DNA of 64,000 nt from Pedobacter insulae (GCF_900113525.1 NZ_FOPP01000007.1:124001-188000), one strand, 5' to 3'. Numbered from the stretch's first letter, positions 25,798 through 35,608 are shown. The notes: generated from the sequence alone by a model not told the origin. A program made the numbers and translations.

Positions 25798-27267
25798 ATG
25801 GTAGATTCGACGACTCAGGAAATTGATGAAATTTTGGACAAAGCAGTTGATGCATTTCATCAATATAAAACATACAGCTTAAAACAGCGGGCAGATTTTA
25901 TGCGTACCATTGCTTTGGAAATCACTGCATTGGGAGATGAACTGATCAATACCGCAGCAAGTGAAACAAATTTACCTGCGCCTAGGTTAATTGGGGAGCG
26001 CGCTAGAACGATCTTCCAGTTAAACAGCTATGCTGAAGCTACAGAGGCCGGAAACTGGATGAATGTAAGTATTGATACGGCAGATCCGGCACGTACCCCT
26101 CCAAAACCAGATACGCGTAAAACCTGCGTGCCATTAGGACCCGTGGTGGTTTTTGGAGCCAGTAATTTCCCTTTTGCCTATTCCACGGCAGGTGGAGATA
26201 CAGCTTGCGCATTTGGTGCTGGTTGTCCGGTTATCGCAAAGGCGCATCCTGCACATTTCAAAACATCCTCTTTAATGGCCGAAGCGATTTTTAAGGCTGC
26301 TAGGAAATGCAATATGCCAAACGGTGTTTTTGCACATGTTCGGGGAGCAAGCTTTGAAGTGGGAAGTTATTTAGCCGGGCATCCACAGGTAAAAGCTATT
26401 GGATTTACAGGGTCATTTAGTGGAGGTAAGGCATTATTTGATCTCGCTAATCGAAGATCTGTTCCCATTCCCGTGTTCGCAGAAATGGGCAGTATTAATC
26501 CAGTTTTCCTGTTGCCAGAGAAATTGATGAATGAAGCAGACAGCTTAGCGAAACAATTGGCTAGTTCTGTCACATTAGGAATGGGTCAGTTTTGCACAAA
26601 TCCAGGGTTAATTATTGCGGTCGACAGTGAGCCTTTAGACAGGTTCCTCTATCAATTAAAGAAGGAAATTGAAGTGCTGGCACCTTCCAAAATGCTTCAC
26701 GAAGGAATTGAAAGCAATTATGAGCAAAAATTAGCGCAAGCACTAAATCAGAAAGGTGTACAAATAATTGCTTCGTCAGCAGGTTTAAGCAAGCTCATGA
26801 TTGCCACTGCCACAGCCCAGACTTTTTTAAAGAACCCCATTTTGCACCAAGAAGTTTTTGGACCTTATGCTCTCGTTATTCAATGTACTAACAAGGAGGA
26901 AATGCTTTCGATTGCAAAGGCGCTCGAAGGACAGTTAACGACAACCTTGATGGCTACGGTAGCCGATATTAAAACACATGGTGAGCTATTGAATGCCATT
27001 CAAGAAATTTGTGGAAGATTAATTTTCAACAATGTGCCAACGGGCGTTGAAGTTAGCTTATCGATGCACCATGGCGGTCCGTTTCCGGCAAGTACCGATA
27101 GTCGTTTCGGTGCAGTGGGAGCAGATGGTATTAAACGTTTTGCCAGGCCGATATGTTACCAGAATTGTGAGGATGAACTGCTGCCAGACGAACTCAAAAA
27201 CCACAATCCGCTGCAAATATTCAGAACGGTTAATAATGTGCTAACAAAGGACGTTATCTTGAATTAA
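25798..27267 (+). CDS. Aldehyde dehydrogenase, 2-oxoglutarate semialdehyde (2,5-dioxovalerate) type
   Basis: A 489-residue ALDH with the catalytic set in place: N123 in FGASNFPFA, E229 in FAEMGSINP and nucleophile C266 in GQFCTNPG. The ASNFPFAYSTAGGDTACAFGAGCPV block is typical of 2-oxoglutarate semialdehyde dehydrogenases. These NADP-dependent enzymes finish non-phosphorylating pentose, glucarate or hydroxyproline pathways by making 2-oxoglutarate. None of the upstream pathway genes (dehydratases, proline racemase) is in the window, so the route served is open. It is translated 5 bp after the AraC regulator. Confidence 0.88.
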   Translation: MVDSTTQEIDEILDKAVDAFHQYKTYSLKQRADFMRTIALEITALGDELINTAASETNLPAPRLIGERARTIFQLNSYAEATEAGNWMNVSIDTADPARTPPKPDTRKTCVPLGPVVVFGASNFPFAYSTAGGDTACAFGAGCPVIAKAHPAHFKTSSLMAEAIFKAARKCNMPNGVFAHVRGASFEVGSYLAGHPQVKAIGFTGSFSGGKALFDLANRRSVPIPVFAEMGSINPVFLLPEKLMNEADSLAKQLASSVTLGMGQFCTNPGLIIAVDSEPLDRFLYQLKKEIEVLAPSKMLHEGIESNYEQKLAQALNQKGVQIIASSAGLSKLMIATATAQTFLKNPILHQEVFGPYALVIQCTNKEEMLSIAKALEGQLTTTLMATVADIKTHGELLNAIQEICGRLIFNNVPTGVEVSLSMHHGGPFPASTDSRFGAVGADGIKRFARPICYQNCEDELLPDELKNHNPLQIFRTVNNVLTKDVILN

Positions 27268-27339
27268 CTTTCATTTTAATTGGCTTTTTAAAAAAGAAAA
27301 GGCAATTTGCAAAAAAATTGAGGAGCTAATTTAAGTTAT

Positions 27340-28713
27340 ATGGAAGAACTGCTGGCAGACGAAGTATTACAATTATTAGAAAATGATAATGATAAGCAGT
27401 TAAAAGCCTATTTGAATGAGCTTAATATCTCAGATGTAGAGCATTTAATAGACGAACTTCCTCAGCATGCCGTGAAGTTCATGGAGACTTTATCCATTAA
27501 AAGAGCGGTAAATGTTTTCAGAATTCTCGATTTTCCTACCCAGGAAAGAATCATCAAAAAACTACAGAGCAATAAACTTACCGAACTCATTAGGCAATTG
27601 CCTCCTGATGATAGGACTGCCCTGTTAAGTGAGCTCAAAGGTGATGCCGTAAAGCGACTGCTGATTCTTTTAAATGATAATGACAGGATTGAAGCACTCC
27701 ACCTTTTAGGTTACCAAGAAAACAGTGTGGGCAGGTTGATGACCCCTGATTTTATCGCCGTTAAAATAGACTGGACAGTAAATCGCGTGTTGTCACACAT
27801 TCGCAGATACGGCAAGAACTCTGAAACGATCGATGTGATTTATGTGATTGATAAAGATGGGGTTTTGCTGGACGATATTCGGATCAGGGAAATCTTATTG
27901 GCCGATCCGGAGGTAAAGATTGGAGCCTTAACAGATAATCGCCTCATCGCCTTAAAAGTAGATGACCCACAAGAAGAAGCGATTAACGTATTTAGAATGA
28001 ACAACCGCGTAGCATTGCCGGTAATCGATAACCAAAATATACTACTGGGAATCGTAACGGTAGATGATATTTTATGGATTGCACATGAAGAGTACACAGA
28101 AGATATTCATAAAATAGGTGGAACGCAGGCGTTAGATGAACCGTATTTAGATGTTCCGGTTTTTCAACTGTATAAAAAAAGGATCGTATGGTTAATTGTG
28201 CTGTTCTTTGGCGAATTATTAACCATTACTGCCATGTCCAATTTCCAGCATGAAATTGATAAAGTGGTTATTCTGGCGCTATTTATTCCTTTAATTATTT
28301 CGAGTGGGGGTAACAGCGGTTCGCAGGCAGCAACCCTAATTATACAGGCCATGGCTTTAGGCGAAGTGACCGTGAAAGACTGGTGGAATGTGATGAACAG
28401 AGAGATTTTTTCAGGTATTTTCTTGGGGACGACTCTTTGCTTATTAAGTTTTATAGTGTTGAGTATCTGGCAGTTTTTTTCTCCAGAATTTGGTACTCAT
28501 TTTATACTGATCGGGCTCGTGGTAGGCTGTTCGCTCATAGGCGTTGTGCTCTGGGGAACCCTGATGGGCTCGATGCTTCCTTTGTTATTGAAGAAGTTGG
28601 GTGCCGATCCGGCGGCTTCATCAACCCCCTTTGTGGCTACACTGGTAGACGTAACTGGTTTGATTATTTATTTTTCGTTTGCTTTGTTATTTCTTAAGGG
28701 AGTTTTACTCTAA
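27340..28713 (+). CDS. mgtE: Magnesium transporter MgtE
   Basis: A 457-residue protein with the full MgtE order: an N-terminal helical superhelix (residues about 1-125, with LIRQLPPDDRTALLSEL), a tandem CBS pair (about 130-255, GRLMTPDFIAV and AVLPVIDNQ-like strands), a connecting helix, and five transmembrane helices containing IISSGGNSGSQAATLIIQA and GADPAASSTPFVATLVDVTG, the pore and Mg-binding blocks. The CBS and N domains gate the channel according to cytosolic Mg2+. No Mg riboswitch is recognised in the 72-bp upstream gap. Confidence 0.95.
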   Translation: MEELLADEVLQLLENDNDKQLKAYLNELNISDVEHLIDELPQHAVKFMETLSIKRAVNVFRILDFPTQERIIKKLQSNKLTELIRQLPPDDRTALLSELKGDAVKRLLILLNDNDRIEALHLLGYQENSVGRLMTPDFIAVKIDWTVNRVLSHIRRYGKNSETIDVIYVIDKDGVLLDDIRIREILLADPEVKIGALTDNRLIALKVDDPQEEAINVFRMNNRVALPVIDNQNILLGIVTVDDILWIAHEEYTEDIHKIGGTQALDEPYLDVPVFQLYKKRIVWLIVLFFGELLTITAMSNFQHEIDKVVILALFIPLIISSGGNSGSQAATLIIQAMALGEVTVKDWWNVMNREIFSGIFLGTTLCLLSFIVLSIWQFFSPEFGTHFILIGLVVGCSLIGVVLWGTLMGSMLPLLLKKLGADPAASSTPFVATLVDVTGLIIYFSFALLFLKGVLL

Positions 28714-28739
28714 ATTAAAAGCTAAAAATTATCCTACAT

Positions 28740-30428
28740 ATGGACAATAAAACTATCGCAAGAACTTTTCGACTATTAGCGCAATTGATGGAATTGCATG
28801 AGGAAAACCCATTTAAAATAAAATCGATTGCCAATGCTTCGTTTAAACTAGATAAGCTACCATTTAAGTTAGTGGGCAAAACTGCTGAAGAAATTGCGCA
28901 GGTAGATGGCATAGGTAAGAGTATTTCCGCTAAAGTGGTAGAATTATTGGATACCGGAAGTATTAAAGAACTAACCGATCTATTAGCACTTACCCCACAG
29001 GGGATTGTAGAAATGCTTGGGATTAAAGGAATTGGTCCGAAAAAGATCTTTGTGATATGGCACGAGCTTAAGATTGATACGGTTGGAGAGTTGTACTATG
29101 CTTGTAACGAAAATCGCTTGATCGAAGCGAAGGGATTTGGTCTGAAAACTCAGGAAGAAATCAAAAAAGTGATCGAGTTTAAAATGGCTGCTAACGGAAG
29201 GTTCTTATATGCCCATGTTGAACCGTTGGTTAATAATATTTTCGCAAGTTTATCGGTATGGCTAAATCAGGTAGAACACGATGCTTTGTTAGGTGTTGCT
29301 GGTCAGTTTAGACGTTGCTGTGAGATTATTGATGAAGTGAAATTAGTGGTTGGCACCGATAATACCATTGTGTTAAACAATAAAATAGCCGAATTTGAAG
29401 GTTTAATTTTTGAGCAGACTGTTGACGATACTTTTACTGCCATTACGGAAACTGGCTTGAGCGTACAGTTAAAAGTTGTTAATAAAGCCTATTTTTATGT
29501 AGAGTGGTTTAAGCAGACCGGAAATGATGCTCATGTTGAGGAAGTATTAAAGCGCTTGCCTGAGGGTTCATATCACAATGAAGAAGCGATTTATCAGGCG
29601 GCCGGATTGTCCTATGTTGAGCCGGAGTTGCGAGAGGGGTTGGGTGAAATCGAACTCGCCTTAACCAATAATCTGCCTAAATTAATTACTTTCGATGATT
29701 TGAAAGGAACGCTTCATAACCATTCTACTTGGAGTGACGGGGTAAATACCTTGGAAGAAATGGCGCTGTTCTGTAAAGATACGCTCAATTTGGAGTATCT
29801 GGGAATTTGCGACCATAGCAGGTCGGCTTTTTATGCCAAGGGGCTGGATGAACAACGTGTTTATGGTCAGCACCAAGAAATAGATGCACTGAATAAAAAA
29901 CTGGCTCCTTTTAAAATTTTTAAGGGCATAGAAAGTGATATCTTAAACGATGGATCCTTAGATTACAGTGAAGAAATCTTGAAAACCTTCGATTTCGTCG
30001 TGGCTTCCATCCACAGTCCGCTGCGAATGGATGAAGAAAAGGCAACAGCCAGATTGATCAAGGCAATTGAAAACCCTTATACTACTATTTTGGGGCACCC
30101 GACCGGAAGATTGTTGCTGAGTAGGGCAGGTTATCCTATTGATTATAAAAAAGTGATCGACGCCTGCGCAGCGAATGGCGTGGTGATTGAAGTGAATGCC
30201 AATCCGCTAAGATTGGATTTAGATTGGCGTTGGCATCGTTATGCGTTAGCAAAGGGGGTTATGCTTTCTATCAATCCAGATGCCCATAGAACGGAAGGTT
30301 TTTATGATATGCATTTTGGCGTGTTAACTGCCAGAAAGGGCGGATTAACTTCTGATAAGAATTTAAATTCCTTTAGTCTCGATGAAATTACCAGGTATTT
30401 TGATAGCCGTAAGTTTTCAAGAATTTAA
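28740..30428 (+). CDS. PolX family protein: HhH plus degenerate polymerase domain plus intact PHP domain
   Basis: A 562-residue homologue of bacterial PolX. Helix-hairpin-helix blocks (VDGIGKSISAKV, IKGIGPKKIF, GFGLKTQEEI) open the protein. At the palm, where family X polymerases read RRxxxxxGDID, this protein reads RRCCEIIDEVK, placing E199 and K201 on the two metal-binding aspartates. The C-terminal PHP domain looks complete: H326-N-H328, CDHS, GIESDI, ASIHSP, and NPDAH. This predicts a PHP 3'-5' exonuclease or AP-site repair enzyme without nucleotidyl transfer. That prediction depends on my alignment by eye. It stands between mgtE and the DUF4254 gene. Confidence 0.85.
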   Translation: MDNKTIARTFRLLAQLMELHEENPFKIKSIANASFKLDKLPFKLVGKTAEEIAQVDGIGKSISAKVVELLDTGSIKELTDLLALTPQGIVEMLGIKGIGPKKIFVIWHELKIDTVGELYYACNENRLIEAKGFGLKTQEEIKKVIEFKMAANGRFLYAHVEPLVNNIFASLSVWLNQVEHDALLGVAGQFRRCCEIIDEVKLVVGTDNTIVLNNKIAEFEGLIFEQTVDDTFTAITETGLSVQLKVVNKAYFYVEWFKQTGNDAHVEEVLKRLPEGSYHNEEAIYQAAGLSYVEPELREGLGEIELALTNNLPKLITFDDLKGTLHNHSTWSDGVNTLEEMALFCKDTLNLEYLGICDHSRSAFYAKGLDEQRVYGQHQEIDALNKKLAPFKIFKGIESDILNDGSLDYSEEILKTFDFVVASIHSPLRMDEEKATARLIKAIENPYTTILGHPTGRLLLSRAGYPIDYKKVIDACAANGVVIEVNANPLRLDLDWRWHRYALAKGVMLSINPDAHRTEGFYDMHFGVLTARKGGLTSDKNLNSFSLDEITRYFDSRKFSRI

Positions 30429-30440
30429 TACCTTTGGGTC

Positions 30441-31043
30441 ATGATAAGTGAACTAGCTAATACCATTTTCAACCAGGCTATTAATGACTATCATCAATTT
30501 GATGATATAGACCATCCCATTGTTAATCCTTATGAAAAGGACAGCCTGTCGCATCTCTTTTACTTAAAAAACTGGATAGATACGGCGCAGTGGCATATGG
30601 AAGATGTGGTTAGGAATCCGGATATTACACCAGTAGAAGGTTTAAGCTGGAAACGGAGAATAGATGCTCAAAATCAGGTGCGTACGGATATGGTAGAGTT
30701 TATTGATGGTTATTTTTTAGCGCAATATCAACAGGTTACTCCCTCGGCTAACGCTACGGTAAACACGGAAAGTCCGGCTTGGGCTATTGATAGACTTTCC
30801 ATTCTAGCTTTGAAAATTTACCATATGCAGGAAGAAGCTGATCGTGTAACAGCGAGCGAAGCGCATAGAGCGCAATGTAAGGCTAAATTGGAGGTGCTGT
30901 TGATGCAGAGAAATGACTTATCGAAGAGCATCGATGAACTTTTAGCGGACATTGCGGCAGGGAAGAAATATATGAAAGTTTATAAGCAGATGAAAATGTA
31001 CAACGATCCGAGTTTAAATCCAGTGCTATATAAGAAAGCTTAA
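30441..31043 (+). CDS. DUF4254 domain protein
   Basis: A 200-residue, mostly helical cytosolic protein matching DUF4254, a Bacteroidota family often found beside LPS-type glycosyltransferases. Typical stretches are DSLSHLFYLKNWIDTAQWHMED and WKRRIDAQNQVRTDMVE. A long helix near residues 130-185 may form a coiled coil. No catalytic motif is recognisable. The gene lies 12 bp after the PolX gene and 23 bp before a GT9 glycosyltransferase; the latter is the more meaningful link. Confidence 0.85.
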   Translation: MISELANTIFNQAINDYHQFDDIDHPIVNPYEKDSLSHLFYLKNWIDTAQWHMEDVVRNPDITPVEGLSWKRRIDAQNQVRTDMVEFIDGYFLAQYQQVTPSANATVNTESPAWAIDRLSILALKIYHMQEEADRVTASEAHRAQCKAKLEVLLMQRNDLSKSIDELLADIAAGKKYMKVYKQMKMYNDPSLNPVLYKKA

Positions 31044-31066
31044 AGCGGAAATATAGCAAATAAAAG

Positions 31067-32098
31067 ATGCCAGCTAAAAATAAGATTATTGTTTTACGTT
31101 TTTCGGCCATGGGCGATGTTGCGATGGTTGCCGCTGTATTGCGCGAATTTTCGATGCAAAACGAGGTGGAGTTGGTGATGGTGAGCAGACCTGCATTTAA
31201 GCCTTTTTTCGACGATATACCTAACTTGACTTTTCATGCCATCCATCCTCAAGAAGGACATAAGGGTGTCTTGGGCTTATATAGGCTGTATAAAGAATTA
31301 AGGGCTTACCGGCCGATTGCTATTGCAGACCTTCATGATAATTTACGGAGCAGGTTAATTTCTTCGTTTTTTAGGCTGGGGTTTTATAAGATTAGGAGGA
31401 TAGATAAAGGAAGATCAGCAAAAAAAGCCCTTACCCGCACGCATAATAAGGTTTTGAAACCATTAAAATCCACCGTAGAGCGTTATGCTGAGGTATTCAG
31501 AGACCTGGGTTTTAATTTGCAATTAAGTCACCAATTGGTTCGTGTTAGAAAAGAACTTCCTGCGGGTGCTATTAATTTGATTCAAGGTCACCAACGACAA
31601 ATTATTGGGATTTCTCCATTTGCTCAACACCATTACAAGCTTTATCCATTGGCTAAAATGGAAATTGTGTTGAGGGAGTTGGCGGAATTCGATTGCCAAG
31701 TTTTCATCTTCGGAGGAGGAAATAGCGAGCGTAATGTGGCAGAGAAATGGCAAGATCAATTTAGTCATGTAAAGAGCTTAATTGGTAGATTTACCTTAAA
31801 GGAAGAATTGGCCATTATCAGTCATTTAGATTTGATGGTTAGTATGGACTCATCTGGTATGCATATGGCTTCCCTTATGGGCGTTCCCGTGGTTTCAATT
31901 TGGGGCCCTACGCATCCTTATGCGGGTTTTTTAGGTTACGGCCAGCAATTGGAAGATTGTATTCAGATAACGCATCCGGCGAGGCCGAGTTCTATTTATG
32001 GCAATAAACCTTGCTTGTGCGGTTCTGAACCCTGCATCGAACAAATCGAACCTAAGGTTGTTGTAAACAAAATAAAGGAAAAATTAAGTCATGGCTAA
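31067..32098 (+). CDS. Glycosyltransferase family 9 (heptosyltransferase-like)
   Basis: A 343-residue GT-B enzyme. The N-terminal Rossmann half starts IIVLRFSAMGDVAMVAAVLREF, the GT9 signature. The C-terminal half carries GISPFAQHHYKLYP and the donor-binding block SMDSSGMHMASLMGVPVVSIWGPTHPYAGF. GT9 enzymes transfer ADP-heptose or related sugars to the LPS core at the cytosolic face of the inner membrane. The actual sugar is not known here. It follows the DUF4254 gene and overlaps sixA by 8 bp, so the three are probably cotranscribed. Confidence 0.92.
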   Translation: MPAKNKIIVLRFSAMGDVAMVAAVLREFSMQNEVELVMVSRPAFKPFFDDIPNLTFHAIHPQEGHKGVLGLYRLYKELRAYRPIAIADLHDNLRSRLISSFFRLGFYKIRRIDKGRSAKKALTRTHNKVLKPLKSTVERYAEVFRDLGFNLQLSHQLVRVRKELPAGAINLIQGHQRQIIGISPFAQHHYKLYPLAKMEIVLRELAEFDCQVFIFGGGNSERNVAEKWQDQFSHVKSLIGRFTLKEELAIISHLDLMVSMDSSGMHMASLMGVPVVSIWGPTHPYAGFLGYGQQLEDCIQITHPARPSSIYGNKPCLCGSEPCIEQIEPKVVVNKIKEKLSHG

Positions 32099-32585
32099 AC
32101 GATTACTATTAATCAGACACGCAAAATCCGATTGGGCAGATCCTGCCTTGAAAGATTTTGATAGACCCTTAAATAAAAGAGGGAATGCAAATGCTCCGGA
32201 GATGGCACAAAGGCTGGTGGATTGCAAGATATTCCCAGAATTGATTGTTGCCAGTCCGGCGCTAAGAGCCCTTACTACTGCCCGGTATTTTGCGGAAGCT
32301 TGGGGACTACCTACCATTCATACGAATAAAAGCATTTACGAAGCCAGCTTAAAAACACTTCTTGATATGGTAAATGAGTTCGATGATAGTTTGGAAACTA
32401 TTGCCATGTTTGGTCACAATCCAGGTTTTACGGATTTTGCAAACTATTTAAGCGACGCAGCAATTTATAATATGCCTACCTGTAGTGTTGTAATGCTCGA
32501 GTTCCCTGTTGATAATTGGGAAATGGTGAGTGCACAAACTGCAAAGGTCTTGTTATTTGATTACCCCAAAAGCTTAGCTGATTAA
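32091..32585 (+). CDS. SixA-type histidine phosphatase
   Basis: A 164-residue histidine phosphatase of the SixA branch. The RHG-type motif is IRHAKSDWADP with the nucleophilic His, the second catalytic His is in GHNPGFTDF, and VASPALRALTTARYFAE is the arginine-bearing block. SixA dephosphorylates phosphohistidine in phosphorelay or PTS proteins; related small members act on other phosphates. Its ATG lies inside the GT9 gene (8-bp overlap). The 3' end is 2 bp from the stop of the convergent AMP nucleosidase gene. Confidence 0.88.
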   Translation: MAKRLLLIRHAKSDWADPALKDFDRPLNKRGNANAPEMAQRLVDCKIFPELIVASPALRALTTARYFAEAWGLPTIHTNKSIYEASLKTLLDMVNEFDDSLETIAMFGHNPGFTDFANYLSDAAIYNMPTCSVVMLEFPVDNWEMVSAQTAKVLLFDYPKSLAD

Positions 32586-32587
32586 CC

Positions 32588-33451
32588 TTAGAACTTCAAG
32601 TGTTTAACCGTTAATCCACCATTAATAAGTTGCTTTAGCGAATCTATTCCTATTTTTAAATGGCTTTCTACATAGTTGGTGGTTACAGAACTATCACTCT
32701 CAGCTGTTTTTACGCCTTCAGGGATCATCGGTTGATCTGATACCAATAATAAGGCGCCTGTTGGGATTTTATTCGCAAATCCAGTGGTAAATATCGTTGC
32801 CGTTTCCATATCAACAGCCATCGCCCTTAAAGTTTTCAGGTATTTTTTAAATTCCTTGTCGTGCTCCCAAACCCTTCTGTTAGTTGTATAGCAGGTTCCC
32901 GTCCAATAATCTCTGGAGTGGTCTCTAATTGTTGTCGAAATAGCCTTCTGCAGGGCAAATGCCGGTAATGCAGGAACTTCGGCTGGGAGATAGTCGTTAG
33001 AAGTTCCCTCACCCCTGATAGCAGCGATTGGCAGGATGAGATCACCCAACTGATTTTTCTTCTTTAGGCCTCCGCATTTTCCCAAAAACAACACGGCTTT
33101 AGGGCTTATGGCCGTCAATAGGTCCATCATTGTTGCCGCTAGCGGACTACCCATTCCGAAGTTGATGATGGTAATGCCATTGGCCGAGCAGCTCTGCATC
33201 GGTTTATCCAAGCCTAAGATAGGTGCATTATCATTCCACTCTGAAAACATGCTTAGGTATTTACTGAAATTTGTTAGTAAGATGTATTTTCCAAAGTCTT
33301 CTAAAGGTCTGCCCGTATAACGTGGAAGCCAGTTTTTTACGATCTCGTCTTTAGATTTTAATCCTGATTTAACCGGACTTTCAACTTCTTTTACTTTTTT
33401 AGCTTTTGCTACAATTTTTTCGTCTTTTTTGACATCCATTTCTTCATTCAT
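32588..33451 (-). CDS. AMP nucleosidase (short, nucleoside-phosphorylase fold)
   Basis: A 287-residue protein of the PNP/UDP family, in the short form that lacks the long N-terminal regulatory domain of E. coli Amn (about 480 residues). A charged N terminus (residues 1-35) precedes the catalytic fold. Key blocks are INFGMGSPLAATMMDLL, AVLFLGKCGGLKKKNQLGD, and VDMETATIFTTGFANKIP, the last holding the ribose-contacting Met-Glu pair. It should split AMP into adenine and ribose 5-phosphate. It lies downstream of the clpX terminator and so has its own promoter. Confidence 0.85.
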   Translation of the reverse strand: MNEEMDVKKDEKIVAKAKKVKEVESPVKSGLKSKDEIVKNWLPRYTGRPLEDFGKYILLTNFSKYLSMFSEWNDNAPILGLDKPMQSCSANGITIINFGMGSPLAATMMDLLTAISPKAVLFLGKCGGLKKKNQLGDLILPIAAIRGEGTSNDYLPAEVPALPAFALQKAISTTIRDHSRDYWTGTCYTTNRRVWEHDKEFKKYLKTLRAMAVDMETATIFTTGFANKIPTGALLLVSDQPMIPEGVKTAESDSSVTTNYVESHLKIGIDSLKQLINGGLTVKHLKF

Positions 33452-33500
33452 AGTCGTTAATTTTTAGCGCTTTAGTCGCTGTGGTAATTATTAGTAAGTT

Positions 33501-33531
33501 AAAAAAAATCCCCTAGTTTTGCTAGGGGATT
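33501..33531 (-). terminator. Intrinsic terminator of clpX
   Basis: Stem AATCCCCTAG / CTAGGGGATT (10 bp) with a 5-nt loop. On the minus strand it is followed by a run of eight T. It lies directly after the clpX stop codon. Confidence 0.92.
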
Positions 33532-33535
33532 AACG

Positions 33536-34774
33536 TTATGCTGCTTTTAATTTTTTAAAGTCTGCTTTTTCGAATTTTTCTATTGCATAAGCTAAATTGA
33601 TATGCAGCTCCTTGACATTCTCGTCGGAAGGTGTGTCGTACATCGCATCGAGCATAATGGCTTCACAGATCGATCTTAGTCCGCGAGCACCAAGTTTATA
33701 TTCCATCGCTTTGTCTACGATGAAATCCAATACTTCGTCCTCAAAAACCAGTTTAACATCTTCGTACTCGAATAGTTTCGTGTACTGTCGCATTAACGAA
33801 TTTTTCGGCTCTGTTAAAATATTTCGCAGTGCATTTAAATCTAGCGGGTTAAGGTGGGTAAGAACAGGCACACGTCCAATCAATTCCGGTATTAAGCCAA
33901 ATGCTTTAAGATCTTGCGGAGTAATGTATTTATATAGATTTTTTAAGTCTAGGTCCACATCATCTTTCTTCACCTTGTAGCCTACAGCCTGAGTACGTAA
34001 TCTATTCGCAATTTTACGCTCAATCCCGTCAAATGCACCACCGCAAATAAATAAAATATTGTTGGTGTTTACGGCGATCATTTTTTGGTCTGGGTGTTTC
34101 CTGCCACCTTGAGGTGGAACATTTACAATGGTCCCTTCTAAAATTTTTAAAAGTGCCTGTTGTACGCCCTCGCCGCTAACATCTCTTGTAATGGAAGGGT
34201 TATCGCTTTTGCGAGCTACTTTATCTACTTCATCAATATAAACGATACCTCTTTCAGCAGACGCTACATCGTAATCTGCCGCTTGCAATAAGCGGGTTAA
34301 AATACTTTCAACATCTTCGCCAACGTAACCTGCTTCCGTTAAGACAGTTGCATCTACAATGCAAAATGGTACATGAAGAATTTTGGCAATTGTTTTCGCT
34401 AACAATGTTTTTCCCGTACCGGTTTCGCCCACCAACATGATATTTGATTTTTCAATCTCCACTTCGTCTCTGTCTATTTGCTGACTTAAACGTTTATAGT
34501 GGTTGTAAACGGCTACCGAAAGCACCTTTTTTGCATCATCCTGACCAATGACATATTGATCTATGTGCGCTTTAATCTCTGCTGGTTTTAAGAGGGTAAA
34601 TGAGTCATCAAATACTTTACTTTTTTTATTGCCTATTTCTTGGGCAAGTAAAACATTCGCTTGAGTTACACATTTATCGCAAATGTATGCGTCCATTCCT
34701 TCAATAAGCATGAGTGTTTCATGCTTAGGGGAGTTACAGAACGAGCAACGAGATTCTTTACTTTGTCTAGCCAT
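33536..34774 (-). CDS. clpX: ATP-dependent Clp protease ATP-binding subunit ClpX
   Basis: A 412-residue AAA+ unfoldase. The N-terminal C4 zinc finger is visible as [10 protein letters not shown] ... CDKC, Walker A is GETGTGKT, Walker B is VYIDEVDK, and sensor/arginine-finger regions are in [11 protein letters not shown]. ClpX recognises substrates, including ssrA-tagged proteins made through the tmRNA at 54816, and feeds them to ClpP in the cytosol. The gene lies 6 bp after clpP and ends at a strong terminator. Confidence 0.98.
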   Translation of the reverse strand: MARQSKESRCSFCNSPKHETLMLIEGMDAYICDKCVTQANVLLAQEIGNKKSKVFDDSFTLLKPAEIKAHIDQYVIGQDDAKKVLSVAVYNHYKRLSQQIDRDEVEIEKSNIMLVGETGTGKTLLAKTIAKILHVPFCIVDATVLTEAGYVGEDVESILTRLLQAADYDVASAERGIVYIDEVDKVARKSDNPSITRDVSGEGVQQALLKILEGTIVNVPPQGGRKHPDQKMIAVNTNNILFICGGAFDGIERKIANRLRTQAVGYKVKKDDVDLDLKNLYKYITPQDLKAFGLIPELIGRVPVLTHLNPLDLNALRNILTEPKNSLMRQYTKLFEYEDVKLVFEDEVLDFIVDKAMEYKLGARGLRSICEAIMLDAMYDTPSDENVKELHINLAYAIEKFEKADFKKLKAA

Positions 34775-34780
34775 CTTTTT

Positions 34781-35467
34781 CTATTTATTACCGCCTAACA
34801 CCTCATCAATCATACCAAATTCTTTCGCTTCATCAGCTTTCATCCAGTAATCTCTATCCGAGGCTTTCTCTACCCATTCGTAACTTTGACCTGAATGTGT
34901 AGAAATGATGTCGTATAGCTCTTTTTTTAATTTAAGCATCTCTCTTAAATTGATCTCCATATCTGAAGCAACACCTTGTGCACCGCCAGATGGTTGGTGG
35001 ATCATAACACGAGAGTGGGTGAGGGCAGCACGTTTGCCCTTAGCGCCTGCTACCAATAATACTGCACCCATTGATGCTGCCATTCCGGTACAAATTGTTG
35101 CCACATCTGGTGTGATGTATTGCATTGTGTCATAGATGCCTAGGCCTGCGTAAACAGATCCTCCTGGCGAGTTAATATAGATTTGAATATCACGATTGGC
35201 ATCTGTTGATTGTAAGAATAACAATTGCGCCTGGATAATATTTGCATTCTGATCATAGATCGCATCTCCCAAAAAGATAATTCTATCCATCATCAATCGA
35301 GAGAAAACATCCATTTGAGCCACATTTAGTTGACGTTCCTCAATGATATATGGCGTCATTGATTTAGGAGAATTATTTGTAGCGGCAATGAACCTGTCTA
35401 CGTTTAAACCATTAATTCTGTGATGCTTAACAGCGTATTTTCTGAATTCGTCTTTGTTTATGTTCAT
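34781..35467 (-). CDS. clpP: ATP-dependent Clp protease proteolytic subunit ClpP
   Basis: A 228-residue serine protease subunit. The catalytic Ser is in GMAASMGA, His in MIHQPSGG and Asp in the SDRDYWMKADEA region. The N-terminal ~35 residues are longer than in many ClpPs and are probably a propeptide that is cut off on assembly. It forms the tetradecameric chamber that degrades substrates delivered by ClpX. It is cotranscribed with clpX (6-bp gap). A -7 box lies about 140 bp upstream. Confidence 0.97.
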   Translation of the reverse strand: MNINKDEFRKYAVKHHRINGLNVDRFIAATNNSPKSMTPYIIEERQLNVAQMDVFSRLMMDRIIFLGDAIYDQNANIIQAQLLFLQSTDANRDIQIYINSPGGSVYAGLGIYDTMQYITPDVATICTGMAASMGAVLLVAGAKGKRAALTHSRVMIHQPSGGAQGVASDMEINLREMLKLKKELYDIISTHSGQSYEWVEKASDRDYWMKADEAKEFGMIDEVLGGNK

Positions 35468-35608
35468 GAGTATAACGTTTTGGTCTAATAAATATTCCTA
35501 AGATTAGTTAATTTCCGTGCCAATTTATCTATTTCTTTGAGATAATAGCTTAATTATGCATTTGAAATTATATTTCTTCTTTCCAATACTACTAAATTAT
35601 TTGCATTT

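Noticed and set aside
28383..28697. 104-codon plus-strand frame inside mgtE in another frame
   Set aside because: It overlaps the conserved transmembrane part of MgtE; no sign of an overlapping gene.
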